From Paraescarpia echinospica (Eukaryota > Annelida > Polychaeta > Sabellida > Siboglinidae): a DNA stretch of 64,000 bases. Below are positions 48,901-59,196 of this stretch, one piece after another. Every line of letters begins with the position of its first letter. Position 1 is the stretch's first letter. Under the pieces are notes generated by a model. That model was not told where the DNA came from. It saw only the letters and a program-made list of their open reading frames with translations, and did no database searches. The stretch is taken from positions 34,045,066-34,109,065 of the forward strand of contig CM034544.1 of assembly GCA_020002185.1 (NCBI GenBank), read 5' to 3'. The position numbers and the translations under genes were made by a program.

Positions 48901-51900
48901 GTTCATATTTGTAGAACGGGAATAGTTAAAGTGTAACAAAACAGTGTGTGTTTTTGGTACAATCGAAAGAATTGACTTTGATTGGTCAGTTTTGACAGTG
49001 TGACTATATATGAAGGGTTTCTTGGCGAAACACGACATATCCATTTTCTTTGTTTTCAGAAAAAGTCACTTTTCTGTTTCAACCTCAAAGTTAGCAAAAA
49101 CTTGGTGTATATTAAGAATCTAAAATCATAGAGAATGGTAGGAAAGCCTGAAAAATTTGGCACAGATTGGTTGCACAAAATGGGATATTAAATGGTTTTG
49201 TTAACAAAACGCCATGTATCCGTACAGAGCGTGCCGTTACTCCACGCAGCTGCACATGCAGCATGGCAGTGCTGATTGGCCGAAAATGGATATATCACGT
49301 TTTGATTAAAAAGACATATTGCACTTACCACATTTTGAAAACAAACACTCTTTTATGCGTGTCATTTAATGGGCATTTATCGTGTCTTTGTACAAATTAT
49401 ATAGTGTTTAGCTCAACACGTGTTTAAACCAACGGTTCGTCATGGTTTAGGCATAATTTCAAAAATAGCGTTTATCGCATTTTGTCCTGAAACCCTTCAT
49501 ATGTTTACAGTATCAACACGCAGACCACTTTCACTATTTTTCCATGAAATTTAACGGGGCCCACACAAAATTAATGTATGCAATTGTTTGCCCAATGATA
49601 TCAAAACTATCATATTTGCAATTGTTTGCCCAATGATATCAAAACTATCATATTTGCAAACATAAGCTGCCATGTCAAAGTGGATATTAGATATGCTTGA
49701 TTTTTGACAAAATAATTACAAAAGTAAATGAGCAAAAAATGAATTGCAGTGACAGCTTTAAGTGAAATGACAGAATATTTTATAAACATGTAAAGCAAGA
49801 AAACTAAACACAACGACAACAGATAAAATAGTTTTTGTTTCAACGTTATAATGATATGATAACGAGAAATTTTAGGGACATTCTAAAATTGGTGTTTCTA
49901 AAATGTACGTTTCTATTGAGTTTTATGACTGTAATACTGTAATACTGTTACATAATACTAGAATTATGTCTCACACAATGTAGTGTCCCACAATGTAGTT
50001 ATGATTTATTGATCGTCCAATTATGACGTAGCTATTTGTTGACAAAAATATGATACAGACATCGTGTATAAAATGGCATGTATGATGATAATGGAATCAC
50101 TGCTTATGTCGTTGCATGTACCTGTGATAAATGACATCTTACACTGCAAGCCAGGGGTGGTGACTACGTACACTAACCCTGGCAGTTCTCCTATGCATTG
50201 CATGGAAGTTACCAGAATCAAACTCATAACTGACTTTGCCGCACCACCCATGAGAACAGTGCAGACACCTGTCTGGCCCGTGCTACAGTACCACGATGAA
50301 GCTCTCAAGTTCCAGGAATCACAATTACCCATTCGCCCATTCTCACAAGCCCCGGAGCTGTATTGTGTATTCAAATAACTACGTCTACTTCCAAAACCAC
50401 CGGAACTTCCCGGCAAGCGATATTATTGGCGGAGCTTATCTTCAGAGTTTCACAAGGTGATCTGTCAGGGGGTACTGAGACTGATGTAATCAGCAGCGCC
50501 CCCTGGTGTGCGAGGATTATGAGGTTCAACCCGAAAATAATGACATACAACACTCAATTATACATTAGATGGCACCACATATGAGCCGTTATAGTCCAGC
50601 AGACAGTTACAGGGGACTGGGGAGCCTGGCTGGGTCTAACGGGTTAACTGGAGAGACTGCAATGACAAGATGACAGAGACATAGGGGTGTAGAGAAGAAG
50701 ACAAGAGATGTACTTATGACAGGATGCTGATGATGTGACAATGACAAGATATGTATTTATGACAGGATGCTGATGATGTGACAATGACAAGAGATGTACT
50801 TATGACAGGATGCTGATGATGTGACAATGATAAGAGATGTACTTATGACAGGATGCTGATGATGTGACAATGACAAGAGATGTACTTATGACAGGATGCT
50901 GATGATGTGACAATGACAAGAGATGTACTTATGACAGGATGCTGATGATGTGACAATGACAAGAGATGTACTTATGACAGGATGCTGATGATGTGACAAT
51001 GACAAGAGATGTACTTATGACAGGATGCTGATGATGTGACAATGACAAGAGATGTACTTATGACAGGATGCTGATGATGTGACAATGACAAGAGATGTAC
51101 TTATGACAGGATGCTGATGATGTGACAATGACAAGAGATGTACTTATGACAGGATGCTGATGATGTGACAATGACAAGAGATGTACTTATGACAGGATGC
51201 TGATGATGTGACAATGATAAGAGATGTACTTATGACAGGATGCTGATGATGTGACAATGACAATAGATGTACTTATGACAGGATGATGGTGATGTGACAA
51301 TGACAAGAGATGTACTTATGACAGGATGCTGATGATGTGACAATGACAAGAGATGTACTTATGACAGGATGCTGATGATGTGACAATGACAAGAGATGTA
51401 CTTATGACAGGATGCTGATGATGTGACAATGACAATAGATGTACTTATGACAGGATGCTGATGATGTGACAATGACAAGAGATGTACTTATGACAGGATG
51501 CTGATGATGTGACAATGACAAGAGATGTACTTATGACAGGATGCTGATGATGTGACAATGACAAGAGATGTACTTATGACAGGATGCTGATGATGTGACA
51601 ATGACAAGAGATGTACTTATGACAGGATGCTGATGATGTGACAATGACAAGAGATGTACTTACGACAGGATGCTGATGATGATGTGACAATGACAAGAGA
51701 TGTACTTATGACAGGATGCTGGTGATGTGACAATGACAAGAGATGTACTTATGACAGGACTGATGATGTTAATGACAAAGAGATGTACTTATGACAGGGC
51801 TGATGATGTGACAATGACAAAGAGATGTACTTATATGACAGGATGCTGATGATGATGTGACAATGACAAAGAGATGTACTTATGACAGGATGCTGATGAT

Positions 51901-54900
51901 GTGACAATGACAAAGACATGTACTTATGACACTGATGAGACAATGACAATGCTGACAGGATGCTGATGTGACAATGACAAAGAGATGTACTTATGACAGG
52001 ATGCTGATGATGTGACAATGACAAGAGATGTACTTATGACAGGATGCTGATGATGTGACAATGACAAGAGATGTACTTATGACAGGATGCTGGTGACGTG
52101 ACAATGACAAGAGATGTACTTATGACAGGATGCTGATGAAGTGACAATGACAAGAGATGTACTTATGACAGGATGCTGATGATGTGACAATGACAAGAGA
52201 TGTACTTATGACAGGATGCTGATGATGTGACAATGACAAGAGATGTACTTATGACAGGATGCTGATGATGTGACAATGATAAGAGATGTACTTATGACAG
52301 GATGCTGATGATGTGACAATGACAAGAGATGTACTTATGACAGGATGCTGATGATGTGACAATGACAAGAGATGTACTTATGACAGGATGCTGATGATGT
52401 GACAATGACAAGAGATGTACTTATGACAGGATGCTGATGATGTGACAATGACAAGAGATGTACTTACGACAGGATGCTGATGATGTGACAATGACAAGAG
52501 ATGTACTTATGACAGGATGCTGATGATGTGACAATGACAAGAGATGTACTTATGACAGGATGCTGATGATGTGACAATGACAAGAGATGTACTTATGACA
52601 GGATGCTGATGATGTGACAATGATAAGAGATGTACTTACGACAGGATGCTGATGATGTGACAATGACAATAGATGTACTTATGACAGGATGATGGTGATG
52701 TGACAATGACAAGAGATGTACTTATGACAGGATGCTGATGATGATGTGACAATGACAAGAGATGTACTTATGACAGGATGCTTGTGATGTGACAATGACA
52801 AGAGATGTACTTATGACAGGATGCTGATGATGTGACAATGACAATAGATGTACTTATGACAGGATGATGGTGATGTGACAATGACAAGAGATGTATTTAT
52901 GACAGGATGCTGGTGATGTGACAATGACAAGAGATGTACTTATGACAGGATGCTGATGATGATGTGACAATGACAAGAGATGTACTTATGACAGGATGCT
53001 GGTGATGTGACAATGACAAGAGATGTATATGACAGGATACTTGTGATGTGACAATGACAAAGAGATGTACTTATGACAGGATGCTGATGATGTGACAATG
53101 ACAATAGATGTACTTATGACAGGATGATGGTGATGTGACAATGACAAGAGATGTACTTATGACAGGATGCTGATGATGTGACAATGACAAGAGATGTACT
53201 TATGACAGGATGCTGATGATGTGACAATGACAAGAGATGTACTTACGACAGGATGCTGATGATGATGTGACAATGACAAGAGATGTACTTATGACAGGAT
53301 GCTGGTGATGTGACAATGACAAGAGATGTACTTATGACAGGATGCTGATGATGTGACAATGACAAAAGATGTACTTATGACAGGATGCTGGTGATGTGAC
53401 AATGACAAGAGATGTACTTATGACAGGATGCTGATGATGTGACAATGACAAGAGATGTACTTATGACAGGATGCTGATGATGTGACAATGACAAGAGATG
53501 TACTTACGACAGGATGCTGATGATGATGTGACAATGACAAGAGATGTACTTATGACAGGATGCTGGTGATGTGACAATGACAAGAGATGTACTTATGACA
53601 GGATGCTGATGATGTGACAATGACAAAAGATGTACTTATGACAGGATGCTGATGATGTGACAATGATAAGAGATGTACTTACGACAGGATGCTGATGATG
53701 TGACAATGACAATAGATGTACTTATGACAGGATGATGGTGATGTGACAATGACAAGAGATGTACTTATGACAGGATGCTGATGATGATGTGACAATGACA
53801 AGAGATGTACTTATGACAGGATGCTTGTGATGTGACAATGACAAGAGATGTACTTATGACAGGATGCTGATGATGTGACAATGACAATAGATGTACTTAT
53901 GACAGGATGATGGTGATGTGACAATGACAAGAGATGTACTTATGACAGGATGCTGATGATGTGACAATGACAATAGATGTACTTATGACAGGATGATGGT
54001 GATGTGACAATGACAAGAGATGTACTTATGACAGGATGCTGATGATGTGACAATGACAAGAGATGTACTTATGACAGGATGCTGATGATGTGACAATGAC
54101 AAGAGATGTACTTACGACAGGATGCTGATGATGATGTGACAATGACAAGAGATGTACTTATGACAGGATGCTGGTGATGTGACAATGACAAGAGATGTAC
54201 TTATGACAGGATGCTGATGATGTGACAATGACAAAAGATGTACTTATGACAGGATGCTGATGATGATGTGACAATGACAAGAGATGTACTTATGACAGGA
54301 TGTTGATGATGTGACAATGACAAGACATGTACTTATGACAGGATGCTGATGATGTCACAATGACAAGAGATGTACTTATGACAGGATGCTGATGATGTGA
54401 CACTGACAAGAGATGTACTTATGACAGGATGCTGGTGATGTCACAATGACAAGAGATGTACTTATGACAGGATGCTGATGATGTGACACTGACAAGAGAT
54501 GTACTTATGACATGACGCTGATGATGTGACAATGACAAGAGATGTACTTATGACAGGATGCTGATGATGTCACAACGACAAGAGACGTACTTATGACAAG
54601 ATGCTGGAGATGAATTGACAATGACAAGATATGTACTCACAAGGGGATGCTAGTGATGTCACAATGACAAGAGATGTACTTGCGAGGGGATGCTGGTGAT
54701 GTCACAATGACAAGATATGTACTCATAAGGGGATGCTGGTGATGTCACAATGACAAGAGATGTACTTATGAGGGGATGCTGGTGATGTCACAATAACAAG
54801 TGATGTACTTACGAGGGGATGCTGGTGAGGTATGTCACAACGTCCCGATAATCTTCCTCCGAAATTTCCGCTGACCGCGAGTTGCTCGAGAACGTGATGA

Positions 54901-57627
54901 TGGGGGCGCCACTTGATGCACAGCCTCCTGGGAAATATGGGGACAGGCCACAATTTTACTTCCATGTTAATGTCAAGCAAATAACCCACTGGTGAAGTTA
55001 ACTTGTTACCTTTTTAAATTATTTTGTGCAGCCTGAAAAATAGATATGAACAAGAACGCTTTGCTGACAATGTGTACAAAGTCCATTCCTCTTTTTAACA
55101 CTGCATATCCTCCTTAGCTTCTTAGCAATTCCATCCATCTGTTGACGACTTTTGTTCTGTATATGACAATGAGATCGCTTAATCCGTTGGCTTAGTTGCG
55201 CCACTGATCTCGGATTTTCCGAGGATATTGGCACTAAAGAAGTCATTCCACTGATATTATTGTTATTACTGGACTCACCAGAGATGAAGGCGTAGCTAGT
55301 CTGTAAGGTGTCAGCGACGTCAATCACTGTGAGAGTACAGCCGCTCTCTCCCATCACATAGTCTGATAGACAACACAAGTAACACACCAGTTAATACACT
55401 TCTGTAGATATCAATAAAGACAAACTTCTATATCACCAATATCCCCAGGAATCTGAGCTGGGAGGCCCAACGTACAAGAATCGTTGGGCAGAATTGTTAA
55501 CAGGTACAAGCAAGAGTCGTCATTAGAGCAAGGGACCGCCAAAGGTTATGGTGGGAATGCATTTTCAAATAAATAAGTCTTCAGTTTTTTTACAAAAGGT
55601 AGCTACAGTCTCAGGTGATTTTAAAGTGATAGGGAGTTGATTCCAGATTTTAAAGTGATAGGGAGTTGATTCCAGATTTTAAAGTGATAGGGAGTTGATT
55701 CCAGATTTTAAAGTGATAGGGAGTTGATTCCAGATGTTAAAGTGACAGGGAGTTGATTCCAGATTTTAAAGTGATAGGGAGTTGATTCCAGATTTTAAAG
55801 TGATAGGGAGTTGATTCCAGATTTTAAAGTGATAGGGAGTTGATTCCTGATTTTAAAGTGATAGGGAGTTGATTCCAGATTTTAAAGTGATAGGGAGTTG
55901 ATTCCAGATTTTAAAGTGATAGGGAGTTGATTCCAGGTTTTGGGTGCAGCTACAGAAAAGGTTTGCCAATATTAAGCCTGTTTTTGTAACAAAAAGTTGT
56001 CATGAAACTGATGATCTTAGATATCTGTGAATATCAGAAAAACGAAGGAGACTAAACAAATAGGAAGGGTGTTGTATGGAAAGGGCACGGTATGTGATAG
56101 ATTACTATATACTTCACCACTTATCTTTTTTATTAAAAAGTTCTTACATATAACACAATATCCAGAGTGAGTCTAGAGTAAAGAAACTTACTCAAGGTTT
56201 GAAAGCCAGCAAGAGGATTTGAACCCAGAATCTCTTGATTGAGAGTGTGACATTCTAACCAATATACCACAGTGCTCCATAAATAGTTTTGAAGACATAC
56301 TATTGACGATGTTAATAATGATAATAAAAAAGAAGCAAAAAAGCCATAAGATATAGTCATGCTGCAATATAAAGCAATATAAAGATAAAGTAATTGAATT
56401 AAACAACAACACCAATTGAGACATTGCCAATGACTGAATAAACCTCTTATAAGTTGTCAATGAACACATATGATCATCAAATATTTACAAAGATCATCTC
56501 AACTTGAGAATGATGCCACACAATTGGCCTACGTATAGGTTTAATTCAACTACAAACTACTGTTGTTATTACCAACATTTTAATACATAAATACAACACT
56601 TTCACAACATTGTGTTAGCTTCAAAACAAAATAATGGATTACAAAATATATATAGCGTGTCTTTACTACAGGCTTTATTAATATTTATTAAATAACAAAC
56701 CATATTGCCATTTTGTTCTACCATAAAAGTTAACACACATTTTAAAACATCACTGTAAAGAATACCATATAATATTTATTATTTCATGTTAGTAATATTC
56801 TACAAAAAGACATTCACAAAGATCTGAATAAGCTGGCATAACTACCATGAAGGAACAAACCATGTTCAATTTTACATATATACAAGTTGCTTACAAAATA
56901 AATCTCTACAATGTTTAAACAAACTGCTCACAGTAAGAAAGAAAGCTTTGAAGGTTTTAATCATCTAGTTCTATTCTATTGCTTGTTTGTAGAATTGGAA
57001 CAAACAGGAGAATAATAGCTTTCCGTGTCATTGCACCAACCTTTTGGAATTCATTCTCTGATAACATTAGGTCTGTAAGAAACAAAACATTTTGCCGCCA
57101 TCTGAAAACTGATATTTTTAACCACATTCACGCCAATTTGGCTCCCTAGTTTATTCATCCATGTGTTGACAACTTTAAGATTAGTGAAGCCAAATCACTG
57201 ACAAAGTCCATGTGATGTGGCAAAAATATTTAGACATAAACCAAAATGTCATGACAGGTACGTTATATCTAACTTTAATATAATACACCAGTACAGAGAC
57301 TGTCTAAACTTGTCGTTTTTATGCACCTCTAAGTTTAGGTTTTTGAGGTTGTAGGTACAATAAAAGCTCTAGTTCTAGTTGTTTCCAGCACTCGGCAATG
57401 TTCTATTAACTGAAAGTTATCTTATTAATACCCATGTGTTAGCATAATTATTATAAATAAAATGTCATAACCTGAAAACAAAACTGCATAAATAAACACA
57501 CGTACCCTTGACACATAATGTATAACCATGCCATGTATACACACTTAAGCACCTTAACTCTTAACATCACCTGCACACCCACATTCACAATACAAATGAA
57601 CCTACCAGACATCTCATCTACCTCCAT
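42846..57627 (-). CDS. MCF2L: MCF2/DBS-like Rho GEF, 5' part (CRAL-TRIO domain, 5 exons)
   Basis: Five - strand exons (57627-57606, 55362-55279, 54927-54813, 45565-45475, 42959-42846) join in continuous frame to 142 codons. The product matches the N-terminal Sec14/CRAL-TRIO region of MCF2 and MCF2L (DBS) in order: DVADTLQTSYAFISG, then GAPIITFSS, YRDVVTYLTSIPSLQ, GFVVIIDRRRESWTSAKTLL, and LRPSGFLQRTLADVGF. In vertebrate DBS this domain binds phosphoinositides and restrains the C-terminal DH-PH module that activates Cdc42 and RhoA. The rest of the CRAL-TRIO domain, the spectrin-like, DH and PH parts are not found to the left, where satellites and the gap lie. Trio and kalirin have similar domains but match less well at TSIPS and LRP.GF.QRTL.D. 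Confidence 0.85.
42968..43148. repeat. (ATC)n-rich microsatellite
   Basis: Interrupted ATC/ATT/GTC trinucleotides on the + strand, placed immediately upstream of the acceptor of the - strand exon 42959-42846. On that strand it reads GAT/GAC-rich. Confidence 0.95.
43225..44010. repeat. 31-bp minisatellite grown from a LINE
   Basis: About 25 units of GCCAAGTGGCCTGCCCATCT then CATCCATCCTT, nearly identical. Read on the - strand, the unit is the LINE segment encoding GHLARMDEMGRPLGKDG, which lies intact at the right edge of the array. Confidence 0.9.
43940..44360 (-). pseudogene. LINE reverse transcriptase C-terminal fragment
   Basis: On the - strand, 44252-43944 encodes LRPACLYGLETEALTEQQQQ, then VRRITRTKRVDRRRTNDLRQ, then MRWAGHLARM. 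This is the post-RT region widely seen in non-LTR elements (LYG.ETW.L, R..GH..RM). Upstream 44252-44360 gives a related but interrupted piece (LDGSVYLGGRAMADGRSDVE). It lacks the catalytic core; clade not assigned. Confidence 0.8.
44361..45474 (-). other. MCF2-like intron, unique sequence
   Basis: About 1.1 kb of unique AT-rich intron between the LINE fragment and exon 45475-45565. Nothing is recognised. Confidence 0.45.
45475..45565 (-). CDS. MCF2L: MCF2-like exon: IDRRR strand
   Basis: Between CTCCAG and GTAAGT this exon reads (S)LQEVDIGFVVIIDRRRESW then TSAKTLLLRIS. The DBS counterpart is SLQDAGIGFILVIDRRRDKWTSVKASVLRIA, a near one-to-one match. It ends on a full codon. Confidence 0.95.
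45566..46325 (-). other. MCF2-like intron, unique sequence
   Basis: No repeat or element recognised upstream (on the - strand) of exon 45565-45475. Confidence 0.45.
46328..46553. repeat. Compound tetranucleotide microsatellite
   Basis: (GTGA)n passes into (GTCA)n, then a mixture, then (GTGC)n/(TG)n, all in the same four-base register. This suggests one ancestral tract with successive substitutions. Confidence 0.95.
46614..46792 (-). mobile_element. SINE family B, internally deleted copy
   Basis: Tail AAGTTCTTATATAGCACAGT then ATCCAG is joined to GTACTCATTCATACAGCTGA and the head (GGATTCGAACCCACGTTCTC .. GTGCTCCAC). The central ~120 bp are absent. Confidence 0.85.
46793..47695 (-). other. 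MCF2-like intron, unique sequence
   Basis: Contains an AT palindrome (ATATATATTATATATAT near 46820-46850) and an inverted AAAAAATCATTTTTTT stretch. Otherwise unremarkable. Confidence 0.45.
47700..48275. repeat. ~15-bp degenerate repeat (GTAAATGTGTATGAT)
   Basis: About 38 units built on TGTAAATGTGNATGNTG, much diverged, with AAAGTGT and ATAGCATAAAG variants. Frames in all phases are open because stop codons are rare in the unit. Confidence 0.85.
48276..49008 (-). other. MCF2-like intron, unique sequence
   Basis: No element or coding signal recognised. Confidence 0.4.
49011..49499. mobile_element. TA-flanked MITE, copy 2
   Basis: Begins TGAAGGGTTTCTTGGCGAAA and ends TTTTGTCCTGAAACCCTTCA, flanked by TA at 49009-49010 and 49500-49501. 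It aligns with 40801-41296 over its length, with about 20-25% difference by eye. Confidence 0.85.
49502..50645 (-). other. MCF2-like intron with a GC-richer unique island
   Basis: A 38-bp direct duplication (GCAATTGTTTGCCCAATGAT..) lies at 49580-49657. From 50020 to 50600 the sequence is unusually balanced in GC, with 100-130-codon frames on both strands (for example WPVLQYHDEALKFQESQLPI on +). Neither resembles a known family; a decayed element or an internal promoter are equally possible. Confidence 0.35.
50646..54812. repeat. 43-bp minisatellite of the 54813 donor (~97 copies)
   Basis: The + strand unit is ATGTACTTATGACAGGATGC / TGATGATGTGACAATGACAA / GAG. Its reverse complement is the end of the MCF2-like exon (GTGACATACCTCACCAGCAT then CCCCTC|GTAAGTACATC). 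Copies next to the exon keep AGGGGATGCTGGTGATGTCA, and distant copies have drifted to CAGGATGCTGATGATGTGA. Most copies read ATAAGT where the donor has GTAAGT; a few (51661, 52464, 52637, 53243, 53505, 53681, 54112) keep GT. Confidence 0.95.
54813..54927 (-). CDS. MCF2L: MCF2-like exon: CRAL-TRIO strands
   Basis: The exon starts after ATTTCCCAG and ends in CCCCTC before GTAAGT. It encodes (G)GCASSGAPIITFSSNSRSA then EISEEDYRDVVTYLTSIP, matching DBS GGRGQDGSPVITFP..F..VMTYLTSIPS. Two bases (TC) form Ser with A of the next exon. Its last ~30 nt and donor are the source of the 43-bp array that fills 4.2 kb of the following intron. Confidence 0.92.
54928..55278 (-). other. MCF2-like intron, unique sequence
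   Basis: Short 351-bp intron between the first two CRAL-TRIO exons. The frame from 55279 runs on into it, but the donor GTGAGT and exon phase show it is intronic. Confidence 0.7.
55279..55362 (-). CDS. MCF2L: MCF2-like exon: start of CRAL-TRIO region
   Basis: The exon is bounded by TCTATCAG and by GTGAGT. It reads (D)YVMGESGCTLTVIDVADTLQ then TSYAFISG, matching DBS DVAPQLKKQFAFLSGG. One base is left, completing Gly with the next exon. The vertebrate initiator lies upstream of this segment, although an internal Met (VMGE) exists. Confidence 0.85.
55363..55617 (-). other. MCF2-like intron, unique part
   Basis: Upstream intron of exon 55362-55279. No element recognised before the 29-bp array. 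Confidence 0.4.
55618..55937. repeat. 29-bp minisatellite, 11 copies
   Basis: TTTTAAAGTGATAGGGAGTT then GATTCCAGA in eleven almost identical units; one reads GATGTTAAAGTGACAG and one CCTGA. Confidence 0.95.
56125..56282 (-). mobile_element. SINE family B, internally deleted copy
   Basis: AAAGTTCTTACATATAACAC then AATATCCAG (tail) is joined to GAGTAAAGAAACTTACTCAA and the head (GATTTGAACCCAGAATCTCT .. CACAGTGCTCCAT). The body is missing, as in the copies at 24062 and 46614. Confidence 0.8.
56283..57367 (-). other. MCF2-like intron, unique sequence
   Basis: AT-rich unique sequence. No exon with coding content was found. Confidence 0.4.
57368..57421 (-). mobile_element. SINE family A, tail fragment
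   Basis: TCTAGTTGTTTCCAGCACTC then GGCAATGTTCTATTAACTGA is the reverse complement of the tail shared by the copies at 2772 and 14750. Confidence 0.65.
57606..57627 (-). CDS. MCF2L: MCF2-like candidate first coding exon
   Basis: ATG at 57627-57625 starts MEVDEMS and one extra base (G) before GTAGGT. The next exon needs exactly one base to complete its first codon (giving Asp), so phase agrees. An upstream open stretch on the same strand would be 5' UTR. The evidence is only a phase-compatible donor, a plausible start and acidic residues, so another first exon outside the window is possible. Confidence 0.35.
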
Positions 57628-58869
57628 AGAGACAGTGGTCTCACACAAACTCCAAGTCTCATGGAGACTACCCACAAACTGCCACACTAATTACATCTCA
57701 TGTCCAAGATGGCAATAATTAGATAAGTGGACGACATAATTAAGTCATCATCCCTTGCCGTACCGAAGCGAAACAGCCCTGAAGCCGCTGGTTGTTTGCT
57801 CGTCCAAATTGGCAATGATATGTTTGCTAGGCTCTTCACTTGCCAGTTTGATCTGTTAAGTGGGCTACCGTATGGTCTCTTTAGAAGCTACTGATTATAT
57901 TTATAGTACTGACAACTACTCGGCATGTCAACATGGACTATTTCAAGGTTGTTCACGTAACCTATGGAGAAGTAATTGTCTTTAACAATCTGCCAATCTC
58001 TGCAGAGCTATAATATCCATCACTAGTGAAGATGAACTGGACATTTCAAAATATAAATGTATTTAATGTATAATTTTGCAGTTGAAAATGTATTATTTAG
58101 CAATAGTTAATGCTTCCAGATTTACAGGAAAGTATTAAAAATATAATACCATAGATCTATGCACTTTCATTGACTGTTATTACAACTATTTTATTAAATA
58201 TACTATATAAAGGATTTTAAATTGGTACATTATTTTATGCATTGTTCATATAACTACACTGTTTCCCTACCAACATAAAACAATCATTAGTTTTAAAAAA
58301 TTAATAATGATTTAAATTTCCAATCAGCAGAATTAAGTAACTCACTGTGTGATACAGTATGTTTAGTTAAAAGTTCATGTTAATCCAAAAGGGCTTTTAT
58401 TTTGAGACAATGATATTGCATGACTCCCCTAGTGCACTTTTGCAATCAATCATTTCTGTCACAAATGTTTTTTTGATCCAGAAGTGACAACCATATATAA
58501 CCTTTGGACTGAGAGAACAGACTGCAGATTAGGCCATTCTTGTCACTGCTGATAGCTATGAGTCTATGACGCACTTAAGGAATGCAGGATTTTCATTGGT
58601 TAACTGAAGAAATGTTTTATGGGACACAGCCATTGAGGTTGGGAGTTTCATATATTGAATGCAATAGTATTTATAAAACCCTGGTTGTAAATAGTATCCA
58701 TACAAAACACTGATTTTTATTTCATGGTCATTTAGTGACGATCTCAGACTCATATTTCACTCATTTCTCAGACTTAGCTCTAGTCTTCCTCTTCTTTCAT
58801 CTCACCCCTTGTGGGATTGGGGCTACATCACCTGGTCTGTTCCACCCTCTAGATACTACTGCATGTAAC
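57628..58869. other. Possible 5' region of the MCF2-like gene
   Basis: If 57606-57627 is the first coding exon, its 5' UTR and promoter lie here. I see no CpG-rich stretch or clear TATA/Inr arrangement; the sequence is AT-rich. Confidence 0.25.
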
Positions 58870-59196
58870 ATACTATCACAGTGGCTAGAGCTTTGGACTC
58901 TCAACCGAGAGAACCCGGGTTCTAATCCTGTGCTGCGGTGTCGAACCTTGGGCAAGTTCGTTCACTCTATGTTGCTCCAGTTCACTCAGCTGTATGAGTA
59001 CCTGGCTATAGATAGTGGTGGATATTTGTGCATGAATAGTCTTCGCGCATTAATTGCAGCATGGCTGAATGCTTCCCAGAAAAATCGAGATGGCGTTCGA
59101 TTGAACAGGTCTGCCAGGGAGTAAAGTGTAAAGCACTTTGAGCTGTCCTAAGGACTGGATATTGTCCTATATAAGAACTTATCTTTATCTTTTTAC
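58870..59196 (+). mobile_element. SINE family B, full-length copy
   Basis: CACAGTGGCTAGAGCTTTGG with B box GGTTCTAATCC, full body and tail TATATAAGAACTTATCTTTA. One of the better preserved copies. Confidence 0.9.
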
